Assembly (NCBI RefSeq): GCF_903815225.1
Contig: NZ_LR813084.1
Location: 2,956,501 to 3,020,500 of the forward strand
DNA from: Delftia tsuruhatensis
Lineage (GTDB): Bacteria > Pseudomonadota > Gammaproteobacteria > Burkholderiales > Burkholderiaceae_C
Direction of reading: 5' to 3'
DNA length: 64,000 nt
The position numbers and the translations under genes were made by a program. Numbering within the stretch: position 1 is the first letter of the stretch; every line of letters starts with the position of its first letter. Shown here piece by piece: positions 16,380-25,700 of this stretch. The notes below the pieces were generated by a model. The model did no database searches. It had not been told where the DNA came from and saw nothing but the letters and a program-made list of their open reading frames with translations.

Positions 16380-17312
16380 ATGCCTTTGCACATCGTCACT
16401 CCCCTTATCGAATCCCCGGCCCTGGGCCAGGCCAACGGCTCCGAAATCTGGCTCAAGCTGGACCTGCTGCAGCCCAGTGGATCATTCAAGCTGCGCGGCA
16501 TAGGCCATGCCTGCGAGACGCTGGCCCGCCAGGGCAAGCGGCGCTTCATCGCATCCTCGGGCGGCAATGCCGGCATCGCCGTGGCCTGTGCGGGGCGGCA
16601 ACTGGGCATTCCCGTGACCGTGGTGGTGCCGCAGACCACGACGGAACATGCACGGGCGCAGATCCGCGCGCAGGGCGCCGAACTGAGGGTGCATGGCGCC
16701 GTCTGGGATGAAGCCAACGTGCTGGCGCAATCGCTGCTGGGTGCGCAGGATGCCTTTGTCCACCCGTTCGATGACCCGCTGCTGTGGCAGGGACACTCCA
16801 CCCTGGTCGATGAACTGGAGGCGGCGGGCTTCAAGCCCGATGCCGTGGTGCTGGCCGTGGGGGGTGGCGGGTTGCTGGCCGGGGTGGTGCAAGGCCTGTT
16901 GCGCCACGGCTGGACCGATGTGCCGGTGATCGCCGCGGAGACGGCTGGCGCGGATTCCCTGGCCCGTTCGCTGGCTCTGGGGCGGCGCGTGGTGCTCGAC
17001 GGCATCACCAGCGTGGCCACTTCGCTGGGCGCGCGCCAGGTCTGCCGGCAGGCTTTCGATCTGGCGCAGTCCCACCCCGTGCGCAGCGCCGTGGTAACCG
17101 ATGCCCGGGCGCTGGACGCCTGCCTGCGCTTCATCGACGACCATCGCCTGCATGTGGAGCCCGCCTGTGGTGCGGCGCTGGCCCTGGCCTATGGGCGTTC
17201 GCCCGCGCTGAGCGGCTTCAGGCGCGTGCTGGTGGTGGCCTGCGGCGGCACCACCAGCACGCTGGCGCAATTGCAGCAGTGGCATGCCGCAGCGCTGGCT
17301 GCCGGGGCCTGA
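16380..17312 (+). CDS. PLP-dependent L-serine/L-threonine dehydratase family protein
   Basis: A 310-residue fold-type II pyridoxal-phosphate enzyme. The N-terminal SGSFKLRG segment carries the Schiff-base Lys (about residue 40). SSGGNAGIA binds the substrate carboxylate, and the glycine loop GGGGLLAG (about 160-167) holds the PLP phosphate. Length and the lack of an ACT domain match catabolic serine dehydratase (ammonia-lyase to pyruvate) rather than biosynthetic IlvA. The ATG at 16380 starts MPLHIVTPLIESPAL, typical of this family. It is divergent from a LysR gene and ends 4 nt before the convergent prpF gene. Confidence 0.88.
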   Translation: MPLHIVTPLIESPALGQANGSEIWLKLDLLQPSGSFKLRGIGHACETLARQGKRRFIASSGGNAGIAVACAGRQLGIPVTVVVPQTTTEHARAQIRAQGAELRVHGAVWDEANVLAQSLLGAQDAFVHPFDDPLLWQGHSTLVDELEAAGFKPDAVVLAVGGGGLLAGVVQGLLRHGWTDVPVIAAETAGADSLARSLALGRRVVLDGITSVATSLGARQVCRQAFDLAQSHPVRSAVVTDARALDACLRFIDDHRLHVEPACGAALALAYGRSPALSGFRRVLVVACGGTTSTLAQLQQWHAAALAAGA

Positions 17313-17316
17313 GCCT

Positions 17317-18510
17317 TCATTCGGCCGGCAGTACCTCGCCGGGCACGCGCACCCAGCCTTCCATCAGAATGCGCGCGCTGCGGCTCATCAAGGCCTTGGT
17401 CACCTGCCACTGGCCATTCACCAAGCGTGCCTGCGCCCCCACGCGCAGCGTGCCCGAGGGATGGCCGAAGCGCACGGCCTCGCGCTCGCCGCCACCGGCG
17501 ACCAGGTTCACCAGCGTGCCCGGCACCGCCGCCGCCGTGCCGATGGCCACCGCCGCCGTGCCCATCATCGCGTGGTGCAGCTTGCCCATGGACAGTGCCC
17601 GTACCAGCAGGTCCACGTCGGCGGCCTCGACCCGCTTGCCGCTCGATGCCGTGTAGCCGGCCGGGGGCGCCACAAAGGCGATCTTGGGCGTGTGCTGGCG
17701 CGTGGCCGCTTCGGCCAGCTCCTGGATCAGGCCCATCTGCAAGGCGCCATGGGCGCGGATGGCCTCGAACCGGGCCAGCGCCTCGTCGTCCGTGTTGATG
17801 GCCTCTTGCAGCTCGCAGCCCGTGTAGCCGAGGTCCTGGGCGTTCAGGAAGATGGTGGGGATGCCCGCATTGATCAGCGTGGCCGCGAAGCTGCCCGCGC
17901 CGGGTACATCCAGCCGGTCCACCAGGTTCCCTGTGGGGAACATGGCGCCTCCGTCCTCTCCTTCATCGGCCGGGTCCAGGAACTCCAGCGCCACCTCTGC
18001 CGCAGGGAAGGTCACGCCGTCCAGCGCGAAGTCGCCCGTCTCCTGCACCTGTCCGTCCACGATGGGCACGTGGGCCACGATGGTCTTGCCGATGTTGGCC
18101 TGCCAGATGCGGATGGTGGCCGTCCCGTTGCGCGGGATGCGCGCGGCATCGACCAGGCCCATGTGGATGGCGCAGGGCCCCACGGCGGCCGAGAGGTTGC
18201 CGCAGTTGCCGCTCCAGTCCACGAAGGGCCGGTCGATGGCGACCTGGCCGAACAGGTAGTCCACATCGTGGTCCGCCCTGGTACTGGCCGACAGGATCAC
18301 GGCCTTGCTGGTGCTGGACGAGGCATTGCCCATGCCGTCGATCTGCTTGCCGTAGGGGTCGGGACTGCCCAGGGTGCGCAGCAGGAGAGCGTCGCGCACG
18401 GCGCCGGGCTGCTGCGCCGCCGCGGGCAGGTCCTGCAGGCGAAAGAACACGCCCTTGCTGGTGCCGCCACGCAGATAGGTGGCGGGGATCTTGATCTGCG
18501 GAAGGCTCAT
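17317..18510 (-). CDS. prpF: PrpF-type 2-methylaconitate cis-trans isomerase
   Basis: A 397-residue member of the PrpF/diaminopimelate-epimerase-like fold. PrpF works with AcnD in the methylcitrate cycle, isomerising 2-methylaconitate. The hallmark RGGTSKGVFF is at residues 14-23. Lys69 (STSKAV) and Cys103 (GNCGNLSAAVG) match, with a constant shift, the two residues reported as essential in a characterised PrpF. Methylitaconate isomerase (Mii) belongs to the same family, so another substrate is possible. Its start overlaps the acnD stop by 4 nt (ATGA), indicating translational coupling. Confidence 0.93.
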   Translation of the reverse strand: MSLPQIKIPATYLRGGTSKGVFFRLQDLPAAAQQPGAVRDALLLRTLGSPDPYGKQIDGMGNASSSTSKAVILSASTRADHDVDYLFGQVAIDRPFVDWSGNCGNLSAAVGPCAIHMGLVDAARIPRNGTATIRIWQANIGKTIVAHVPIVDGQVQETGDFALDGVTFPAAEVALEFLDPADEGEDGGAMFPTGNLVDRLDVPGAGSFAATLINAGIPTIFLNAQDLGYTGCELQEAINTDDEALARFEAIRAHGALQMGLIQELAEAATRQHTPKIAFVAPPAGYTASSGKRVEAADVDLLVRALSMGKLHHAMMGTAAVAIGTAAAVPGTLVNLVAGGGEREAVRFGHPSGTLRVGAQARLVNGQWQVTKALMSRSARILMEGWVRVPGEVLPAE

Positions 18511-21149
18511 GGGGTTTCCTCGGTCATCGGTTGCCGCCGCGCCAGGAAATCCTGGGCAAAGCGCTGGAGCACGCCGCCGGCCTCGTAGACCGAGACCTCC
18601 TCGGCCGTGTCCAGCCGGCAGGTCACGGGCACGCGCAGCACCTGGCCTTCGCGCCGCTGTATCACCAGCGTGAGCTGGGCGCCCGGCGTGCGCTCGCCTT
18701 CCACGCCATAGACCTCCGTGCCGTCCAGCGCCAGGGTCTTGCGGTCGGTGCCGGGCAGGAACTCCAGCGGCAGCACGCCCATGCCGATGAGGTTGGTGCG
18801 GTGGATGCGCTCGAAGCCCTCGGCCACCACGGTCTCCACGCCGGCCAGGCGCACGCCCTTGGCGGCCCAGTCGCGGCTGGAGCCCTGGCCGTAGTCGGCG
18901 CCCGCGATGATGATCAGCGGCTGGCGCCGGTGCAGGTAGGTTTCCATGGCCTCCCACATGCGCACCACGCGGCCTTCGGGCTCGATGCGGGCCAGCGAGC
19001 CCTGGTGCTGCACGCCGTCGATGACGGCCATTTCGTTGACCAGCTGCGGGTTGGCGAAGGTGGCGCGCATGGCGGTGAGGTGGTCGCCGCGGTGGGTGGC
19101 GTAGGAGTTGAAGTCCTCCTCGGGCAGGCCCATGCGCGCCAGGTATTCGCCGGCCGCGCTGTCGGCCAGGATGGCGTTGGAGGGCGAGAGGTGGTCGGTG
19201 GTGATGTTGTCGGGCAGCAGGGCCAGCGGGCGCATGCCGGTCAGCGTGCGCGGGAAGGCCGCCAGCGCGCCCACGCCTTCGGTGTCCCAGTAGGGCGGGC
19301 GGCGGATGTAGGTGGATTGCGGGCGCCAGTCGTACTGCGGGGCCACCCGCCCGCCGTCGTCCCGGTGGATGGCGAACATGGGCTCGTAGACGGCGCGGAA
19401 CTGCGCGGGCTTGACGGCCTGCGCGACGATGGCGTCGATCTCCTCGTCGGTCGGCCACAGGTCCTTCAGGCGGATCGCGCGGCCCTCGGCCACGCCCAGC
19501 ACGTCGTTTTCGATATCGAAGCGGATGGTGCCCGCGATCGCATAGGCCACGACCAGCGGCGGCGAGGCCAGGAAGGCCTGTTTGGCATAGGGGTGGATGC
19601 GGCCGTCGAAGTTGCGGTTGCCCGACAGCACGGCCGTGGCGTAGAGGTCGCGCTCGATGATCTCCTGCTGGATGGCGGGCTCCAGCGCGCCGCTCATGCC
19701 GTTGCAGGTGGTGCAGGCAAAGGCCACGATGCCAAAGCCCAGTTGCTCCAGCTCGGTGAGCAGCCCGGCCTCCTTCAGATACAGCTCCACGGCCTTGGAG
19801 CCGGGCGCCAGCGAGGATTTGACCCAGGGCTTGCGCGCCAGGCCCAGGCGGTTGGCATTGCGCGCCAGCAAGGCTGCGGCGATGACGTTGCGCGGGTTGC
19901 TGGTGTTGGTGCAGCTGGTGATGGCGGCGATGATGACGGCGCCGTCGGGCATCAGGCCTTCGGACTCCTGCTGCCGGCCGGCGGCCAGCCTGGCGGCATC
20001 GGCGATGCCGCGCTCGGCCAGGGCCGAGGTGGGCAGGCGCCGGTGCGGGTTGGACGGCCCGGCCATGTTGCGCACCACGGCCGACAGGTCGAAGTCCAGC
20101 ACGCGCTCGTAGTGCGCGGTCTGCAAGTCGGTGCTCCACAGGCCCGTGGTTCTGGCATAGGTCTCGACCAGGCGCACCTGCTCGGGGCTGCGGTCGGTCA
20201 GGCGCAGGTAGTCGATGGTCTGCTGGTCGATGGAGAACAGCGCGGCCGTGGCGCCGTACTCGGGGCACATGTTGGAGATGGTGGCCCGGTCGCCGACGCT
20301 CAGGCTGTCGGCGCCCTCGCCGAAGAATTCCACATAGGCACCCACGACCTTCTCGCGGCGCAGGAACTCGGTCAGCGCCAGGGCGATGTCGGTGGCGGTG
20401 ATGCCGCCCTGGCGCCGGCCCGCGAGCCGCACGCCCACGATGTCGGGCAGGCGCATCCAGCAGGCGCGGCCCAGCATCACGTTCTCGGCCTCCAGCCCGC
20501 CGACGCCCACGGCGATCACGCCCAGGGCGTCGACATGGGGGGTGTGCGAGTCGGTGCCCACGCAGGTGTCGGGGAAGGCCAGGCCGTCCTGGACATGGAC
20601 GACGGGGGACATCTTCTCCAGATTGATCTGGTGCATGATGCCGTTGCCCGCGGGGATCACGTCCACGTTGGCGAAGGCCTTCTTGGTCCACTCGATGAAG
20701 TGGAAGCGGTCCTCGTTGCGGCGGTCCTCGATGGCGCGGTTCCTGGCAAAGGCGTCGGGATCGGAGCCGCCGCACTCCACGGCCAGCGAATGGTCGACGA
20801 TGAGCTGGACCGGCACGACGGGGTTGACCTGGGCGGGGTCGCTGCCCTCCTTGGCGATGGCGTCGCGCAGGCCGGCCAGGTCCACGAGGGCGGTCTGGCC
20901 CAGGATGTCGTGGCAGACCACGCGCACGGGGAACCAGGGGAAGTCGATGTCGCGGCGGCGCTGGACGAGCTGGCGCAGGTAGTTGTTCAAATGGGCGGGA
21001 TCGGCGCGGCGCACGAGGTTCTCGGCGTGGATGCGTGCGGTGTAGGGCAGGCGGCGCCAGGCGCCGGGCTGCAGGGCGTCGACGGCGGCGCGGGCATCGA
21101 TGTAGTGCAGCGCGGTGCCGGGCAGGGGTTTCTTGTACTTGGGGTTCAT
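18507..21149 (-). CDS. acnD: AcnD-type Fe/S-dependent 2-methylcitrate dehydratase
   Basis: An 880-residue aconitase-superfamily hydro-lyase with a 4Fe-4S cluster. The cluster ligands are visible as Cys413 (ITSCTNTSNP), Cys479 and Cys482 (ACTTCNG). The C-terminal swivel domain is present (LLPDNITTDHLSPS and ADYGQGSSRDWAAKG). AcnD dehydrates 2-methylcitrate to a methylaconitate isomer that PrpF converts. Coupling to prpF by a 4-nt overlap supports this type. It lies 55 nt after a Bug receptor gene that has a sigma-54 promoter. No prpC-type synthase is next to it. Confidence 0.94.
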   Translation of the reverse strand: MNPKYKKPLPGTALHYIDARAAVDALQPGAWRRLPYTARIHAENLVRRADPAHLNNYLRQLVQRRRDIDFPWFPVRVVCHDILGQTALVDLAGLRDAIAKEGSDPAQVNPVVPVQLIVDHSLAVECGGSDPDAFARNRAIEDRRNEDRFHFIEWTKKAFANVDVIPAGNGIMHQINLEKMSPVVHVQDGLAFPDTCVGTDSHTPHVDALGVIAVGVGGLEAENVMLGRACWMRLPDIVGVRLAGRRQGGITATDIALALTEFLRREKVVGAYVEFFGEGADSLSVGDRATISNMCPEYGATAALFSIDQQTIDYLRLTDRSPEQVRLVETYARTTGLWSTDLQTAHYERVLDFDLSAVVRNMAGPSNPHRRLPTSALAERGIADAARLAAGRQQESEGLMPDGAVIIAAITSCTNTSNPRNVIAAALLARNANRLGLARKPWVKSSLAPGSKAVELYLKEAGLLTELEQLGFGIVAFACTTCNGMSGALEPAIQQEIIERDLYATAVLSGNRNFDGRIHPYAKQAFLASPPLVVAYAIAGTIRFDIENDVLGVAEGRAIRLKDLWPTDEEIDAIVAQAVKPAQFRAVYEPMFAIHRDDGGRVAPQYDWRPQSTYIRRPPYWDTEGVGALAAFPRTLTGMRPLALLPDNITTDHLSPSNAILADSAAGEYLARMGLPEEDFNSYATHRGDHLTAMRATFANPQLVNEMAVIDGVQHQGSLARIEPEGRVVRMWEAMETYLHRRQPLIIIAGADYGQGSSRDWAAKGVRLAGVETVVAEGFERIHRTNLIGMGVLPLEFLPGTDRKTLALDGTEVYGVEGERTPGAQLTLVIQRREGQVLRVPVTCRLDTAEEVSVYEAGGVLQRFAQDFLARRQPMTEETP

Positions 21150-21204
21150 GGGGCGGATGCAATGCGGGCGGGTCCTGGTCCTCTTGTCCGGGGAGGCCGT
21201 GGGC

Positions 21205-22185
21205 TCACTGTGCGCGGATTTCGTTGTCCTTCACCACCTTGGCGTAGCGGGGGATCTCGGACTGGATCAGTGTGCCGAACTGGGCTGGTGTGCCGCCTGC
21301 CGGGGACACGCCCGTGGGCTCCAGCTGGGCCACCAGGGCAGGTACCTTGAGTCCTGCATCCAGTGCGCCGTTGATGCGCGCCAGGATGGCCGGTGGCAGG
21401 CCCTTGGGTGCGAGCAGCCCGTGCCAGGCGACCACGTCGTAGTCCGGCAGGCCGCTCTCGGCCACTGCGGGAATTTCGGGATAGGCGGACAGGCGCTGGG
21501 CCGTGGTTACCGCCAGGGCATGGAGTTTTCCGCTCCTGACATGCGGCATCAGGGCCTCGGTGCCGGCCACCAGCATGTCCACATTGCCCGCCAGCAGATC
21601 GGTCACGGCGGGGCCCGTGCCGCGGTAGGGGACATGGGTCGCCCTGACCTTGGCCATGCCGAACAGGTATTCCGTCACGATGTGCAGATGGCTGCCGTTG
21701 CCGGCCGATGCAAAGGTCAGCTTGCCGGGATTCTCGCGTGCATGGGACAGCAACTCCTGCAGGCTGCGCGCCGGCACGCGGGGGCTCACGCAGACGACAT
21801 AGGCGCCCCGGGACAGCTGGATCACGGGCGTCATGTCGGCCACGGGATCGAAGCGCAGCTTGTACAGCGAGGGGTTGACCGTATAGCTGCCGGCCACGAG
21901 CAGCAGCGTATGGCCGTCGGCGGGCGAGCGCAGCGCATATTCCGTCCCCAGCGTCCCCCCGGCTCCCGGCCGGTTTTCCACGACCACGGCCTGGCCCAGC
22001 CTTTCATTGAGCACGTTGGACGCGACACGGGCGATGAAGTCGGAGCCGCCGCCCGGGGCAAACGGGCAGACGATCTTCAAGGGCCTGGAGGGAAAGACCT
22101 CCTGGGCCTGGCCTGCCCGGGGCAGGACAAGACCTGCCACCGGGGCGGGCAGGGCGGTGCAAAACCGTCGGCGGCTGATGCTCAT
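21205..22185 (-). CDS. Bug family tripartite tricarboxylate transporter substrate-binding protein
   Basis: A 326-residue periplasmic receptor beginning with a signal peptide of twin-arginine appearance (MSISRRRFCTALPAPVAG..., cleavage near GQAQE, about residue 28). Bug-family landmarks are FPSRPLKIVCPFAPGGGSDFI, VVVENRPGAGGTLGTEYA and HVPYRGTGPAVTDLLAG. It is the first gene of the Bug-acnD-prpF operon and probably binds the acid that these enzymes process. A sigma-54 promoter lies 45 nt upstream, almost identical in sequence and spacing to the one at 13224-13239. Confidence 0.93.
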   Translation of the reverse strand: MSISRRRFCTALPAPVAGLVLPRAGQAQEVFPSRPLKIVCPFAPGGGSDFIARVASNVLNERLGQAVVVENRPGAGGTLGTEYALRSPADGHTLLLVAGSYTVNPSLYKLRFDPVADMTPVIQLSRGAYVVCVSPRVPARSLQELLSHARENPGKLTFASAGNGSHLHIVTEYLFGMAKVRATHVPYRGTGPAVTDLLAGNVDMLVAGTEALMPHVRSGKLHALAVTTAQRLSAYPEIPAVAESGLPDYDVVAWHGLLAPKGLPPAILARINGALDAGLKVPALVAQLEPTGVSPAGGTPAQFGTLIQSEIPRYAKVVKDNEIRAQ

Positions 22186-22736
22186 GGTATGTCTCCGTCG
22201 TTGTCATTGGGGCTGTGCCGGGTCGCTGTTGCAAGCGCCATGCCATGTCTTGCAGGTCGTGCGCTGATGCACCCTCGCCGTTGATTCGCCGGGAGGCACG
22301 GCCTTGGGCAAGTGGTCCGGGTGTTTCAACTATGTTTCAGGAATGCCGATCCTGGATTCATGTCTGATAGACAGTCGCAACACGTCGTGGGGATGCGACG
22401 CCGCTCGTCAAAGGCGCAATGCTTGCAGTCATCCGCTTGCGAGGTGCGGGCCTCTCGGAAGGTCCCCCAGGATTCCCGAGAGGAATGTGCGCAGGTCCTG
22501 GGGTTTGCCCTGGCAAGCCTTCAGCACTGGTGCGTCCGGACGATAGAGTTCGTGATGAATGTAGGATTGGTCTTACATGTGATTTGCCTGAGAGAGGCCG
22601 AAATCCATTTATCCTCCGCTTTCTGCCCTGCATGGGCCGCTTGCTTTGTTCGGTTGCGGTCCCCGGGTCTGGCAACGAGTGGTTCCGTGCTCCCGTTCCG
22701 TTTTCCCGTGACCGCCTTTTCCGCCTTCGCCGCTCC
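22186..22736. other. intergenic region between Bug-acnD-prpF operon and CHASE-PAS-GGDEF-EAL gene
   Basis: This 551-nt gap contains the sigma-54 promoter at 22230-22245. About 80 nt further upstream lies a direct repeat of tgtttca (tgtttcaactatgtttca, around 22320-22340), at a distance where a sigma-54 activator could bind. The remainder (about 22360-22736) is less GC-rich than the genes. It shows no family-supported coding sequence, although an open frame continues upstream of the signalling gene. Confidence 0.5.
22230..22245 (-). promoter_or_regulatory. sigma-54 (-24/-12) promoter of the Bug-acnD-prpF operon
   Basis: Read on the minus strand it is TGGCATG-gcgc-TTGCA, with the GG/GC doublets correctly spaced. 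It differs from the promoter at 13224-13239 only within the N4 spacer. It ends 45 nt before the Bug start codon, versus 47 nt in the other operon. Confidence 0.87.
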
Positions 22737-25700
22737 ATGTCAGCTTCCGCCCAGCGCATGCTCGTAGCCATCCGTTCCGCATGGCCGGCCGCAGCCACCA
22801 TGGCCCTGGGGCTGTGCCTGAGCGCCATGCTGGCCCTGCACCAGCAGCAGATGCTGGAGCGGCTCGATTGGCAGCGCCACACCCAGCAGGCGCAGTCTGC
22901 CCGGCAGGCACTGCAGATGCGGCTGGATGCCTATGCCATGCTGGTTCAGCACGTGGCCAACCAATTGGCCGCGGCTCCCGAAATGGGACAGCAGGCCTTC
23001 GGCCGCATGGCGCAGTCCCTGCGCGTGCAGTCCCAGCCGGGCATGCAGGCGCTGGCCTTCACGCGGGCCACGGTGGAGCATGGTGCCCCCTATTTTTCCC
23101 CGACGCAGGGGGCGGCAGGTGGCGCACAGGCACGCTATTTCGTCGTCGATTATCTGTGGCCGCTGGAAGGCAACGAGTCCATCGCCGGCCTGGACATGCA
23201 TGACCGCCCGGGCCTGCTGGCCAGCATGCTGCGCAGCCGGGACAGCGCCGGCACCGTGGTATCGGCTCCGTTCGCGATGAAGCAGCCGGGCGAGCATGCG
23301 ACGGCCGTGCTGGTGCGGGCGCCGGTCTTCGGACAGCCGGCGCCGGCATCCTCCGATGCCGCCACGCCGTCGTGGACGTTCCTTGGCACGGCCGATGCCA
23401 GTGTCCGCGTGCATGATCTGGTGCAGGACCTTCACGAGCGCGGACTCCTGGGCCGGCTCGCGCTGGCCATGCATGATGCGGGTCCCGCATCCCCCGCTCC
23501 ATCTGCGAGTCCCACGCCCTTGCCGTTGTACCTGGGCGCGGCCTGGCCTCAGCCAGGTCAAGACAGGGGCGGCACCGGTCAGGTGGTGCTGGAACAGACG
23601 CTGCAGGCGCAGGACCGGCTGTGGCGGCTGGACTTCATCGCCGTGGGCACGGCCCTGTCCTGGACGGAGCGCGCGCAGCCGCTGGTGCTGTTCGCGCTGG
23701 GCATGCTCGTTTCGGCGCTGCTGGCCTCGCTGGCCGCTGCCTGGTGGCGACGGCGCCACTCAGGCTGGGCCCAGTTGCGGGCCTCTTCGCGTTCCATCCG
23801 CGAAAGCGATGCACGTTTTCAGGCGCTGTTCGAGCAGGCGGCGATCGGTGTGGTCCAGATCGACGCGGCCACTGCCGAGGTGCTGCACGTGAACCGGCGG
23901 TATGGCGATATCACCGGCTACGATCCGCAGCAGCTTTGCCAGCGGCCTCTGCTGGACCTGATGTCCAGCGAGTCTCCGGACGATGACAGACGTTCGCTGC
24001 TGGAGCTGGCCGCAGGCAAGCGCCGTGCCTTGCAGATGGAGCGGCAGTTGCGACGCCACGACGGCGAGCTGGTGTGGGTCGAGATCCATATTTCCGCGCT
24101 GGGCCCCGGTCACTCCCCCCGTCTGATGGCCCTGGTCCAGGACATCGGTGCACGGCGCCACCTCCAGCAGATCCAGCGTGAGGGCTCGCGCCATCTGCGC
24201 AGGGTCATCCAGCGCCTGCCCCTGGGCCTTGCCATGCTGCAGGGCGACGGCCAGTTCGCCTACTGGAACGAGGAGTTCCTGCGGCTGGCGGGCCATGGCG
24301 CGACGACGGGCATGGACGGTGATGGCTGGTGGCGCAACATGTGTGCCGATGAACCCAGGCGCCAGCGCATGCAGCGGCGCTTCGAGGCGGCACGCGCGAG
24401 GGCAGGCGTCACCCGGTATTCCGGCGGCGCCGATACCGAGATGGAGCGCTCCTTCGGCAGCGAGGAATATCAGCTCATCGGTGCGGATGGCTGCACGCGC
24501 TCCGTATCGGTCGCGGGCCTGCTGCTGGATGAGGGCTGCCTGCTGATCCTCCAGGACCAGAGCCAGCGCAAGATGGCGGAGGAGGAAATCCGCCGGCTGG
24601 CCTTCTATGACGCGCTCACCGGCCTGCCCAATCGCCGCTTGCTCGTGGACCGCCTGCAGCAGGCCCTGGCCTCCGGCCGTCGGCGCGGGCGCTGCGGCGC
24701 CGTCCTGCTGCTCGATGTGGACAATTTCAAGGCTTTCAATGACACCCTGGGTCTGGAGCTGGGCGACGCACTGCTGCGCATGCTTGCCGAGCGCCTGACC
24801 CAGTCGCTGGGGCGCGAGGCCACCCTGGCCCGCCACAGCGGGGATGACTTCGTGGTGCTGCTGGAGGATCTGGACAACGACGCCATGCAGGCGGCATCGC
24901 AGGTGGAGGCCGAAGTCCAGCGCATGCGTTCATGGCTGCAGCAGCCCCTGCAGCTGGCCGGGCAGTCCTGCCATATCACGCTGAGCATCGGTGCCAGCCT
25001 GTTCGGCAACCAGGAACTCAGCGCCGATGAGGTGCTGCGCCGCGCCGAAATGGCCATGTACCAGGCCAAGGGCATGGGGCGCGACGCGCTGCAGTTCTTC
25101 GACCCCCAGTTGCAGGCGGTGCTGCGATCGCGCACGGCCATGGAGCAGGAGATGCGCGAGGGCATCGTGCGCCATCAGTTCGTCCTGTACTACCAGCCGC
25201 AGGTGGTGCATGGCCGCATCGTCGGCGCCGAGGGGCTGCTGCGCTGGAACCACCCGCGCGAGGGCCTGGTCCCGCCCTCGCTGTTCGTCTCCCTGGCCGA
25301 GGAAAGCGGCCTGATCCTGCAACTGGGCGAATGGGTGCTGGGCGAAGCCTGCCGCCAGCTGGCGCAGTGGGCCCAGGATCCGGCGCTGGCGAGCCTGGTC
25401 CTGTCCGTCAACGTCAGTCCGCGCCAGTTCCACCAGGCCAGGTTCGTGGAACAGGTGCTCCAGGCGCTGCAGTCGAACGGCGCCAATCCGCGCCTGCTCA
25501 AGCTGGAGTTGACCGAAAGCCTGCTGCTGGCCGACGTGGATGACACGGCCGCCAAGATGGCCACTCTCAAGGCGCATGGGGTGGGCTTTTCGCTGGATGA
25601 CTTCGGTACCGGCTACTCTTCGCTGGCCTATCTCAAGCGCCTGCCGCTGGACCAGCTCAAGATCGACCGCAGCTTTGTGCGTGACGTGCTCAGCGACCCC

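Noticed and set aside
18511-21162. In-frame upstream extension of prpF giving an apparent 1281-residue protein
   Set aside because: The extension runs out of frame through acnD, is Arg/Pro/Gly-rich and has no family similarity. The prpF ATG overlaps the acnD stop by 4 nt and starts the real protein.
18531-21350. Open frame of about 940 codons on the plus strand opposite acnD
   Set aside because: It is the mirror of the AcnD reading frame, with low-complexity composition and no motifs; acnD has all cluster ligands and a coupled neighbour.
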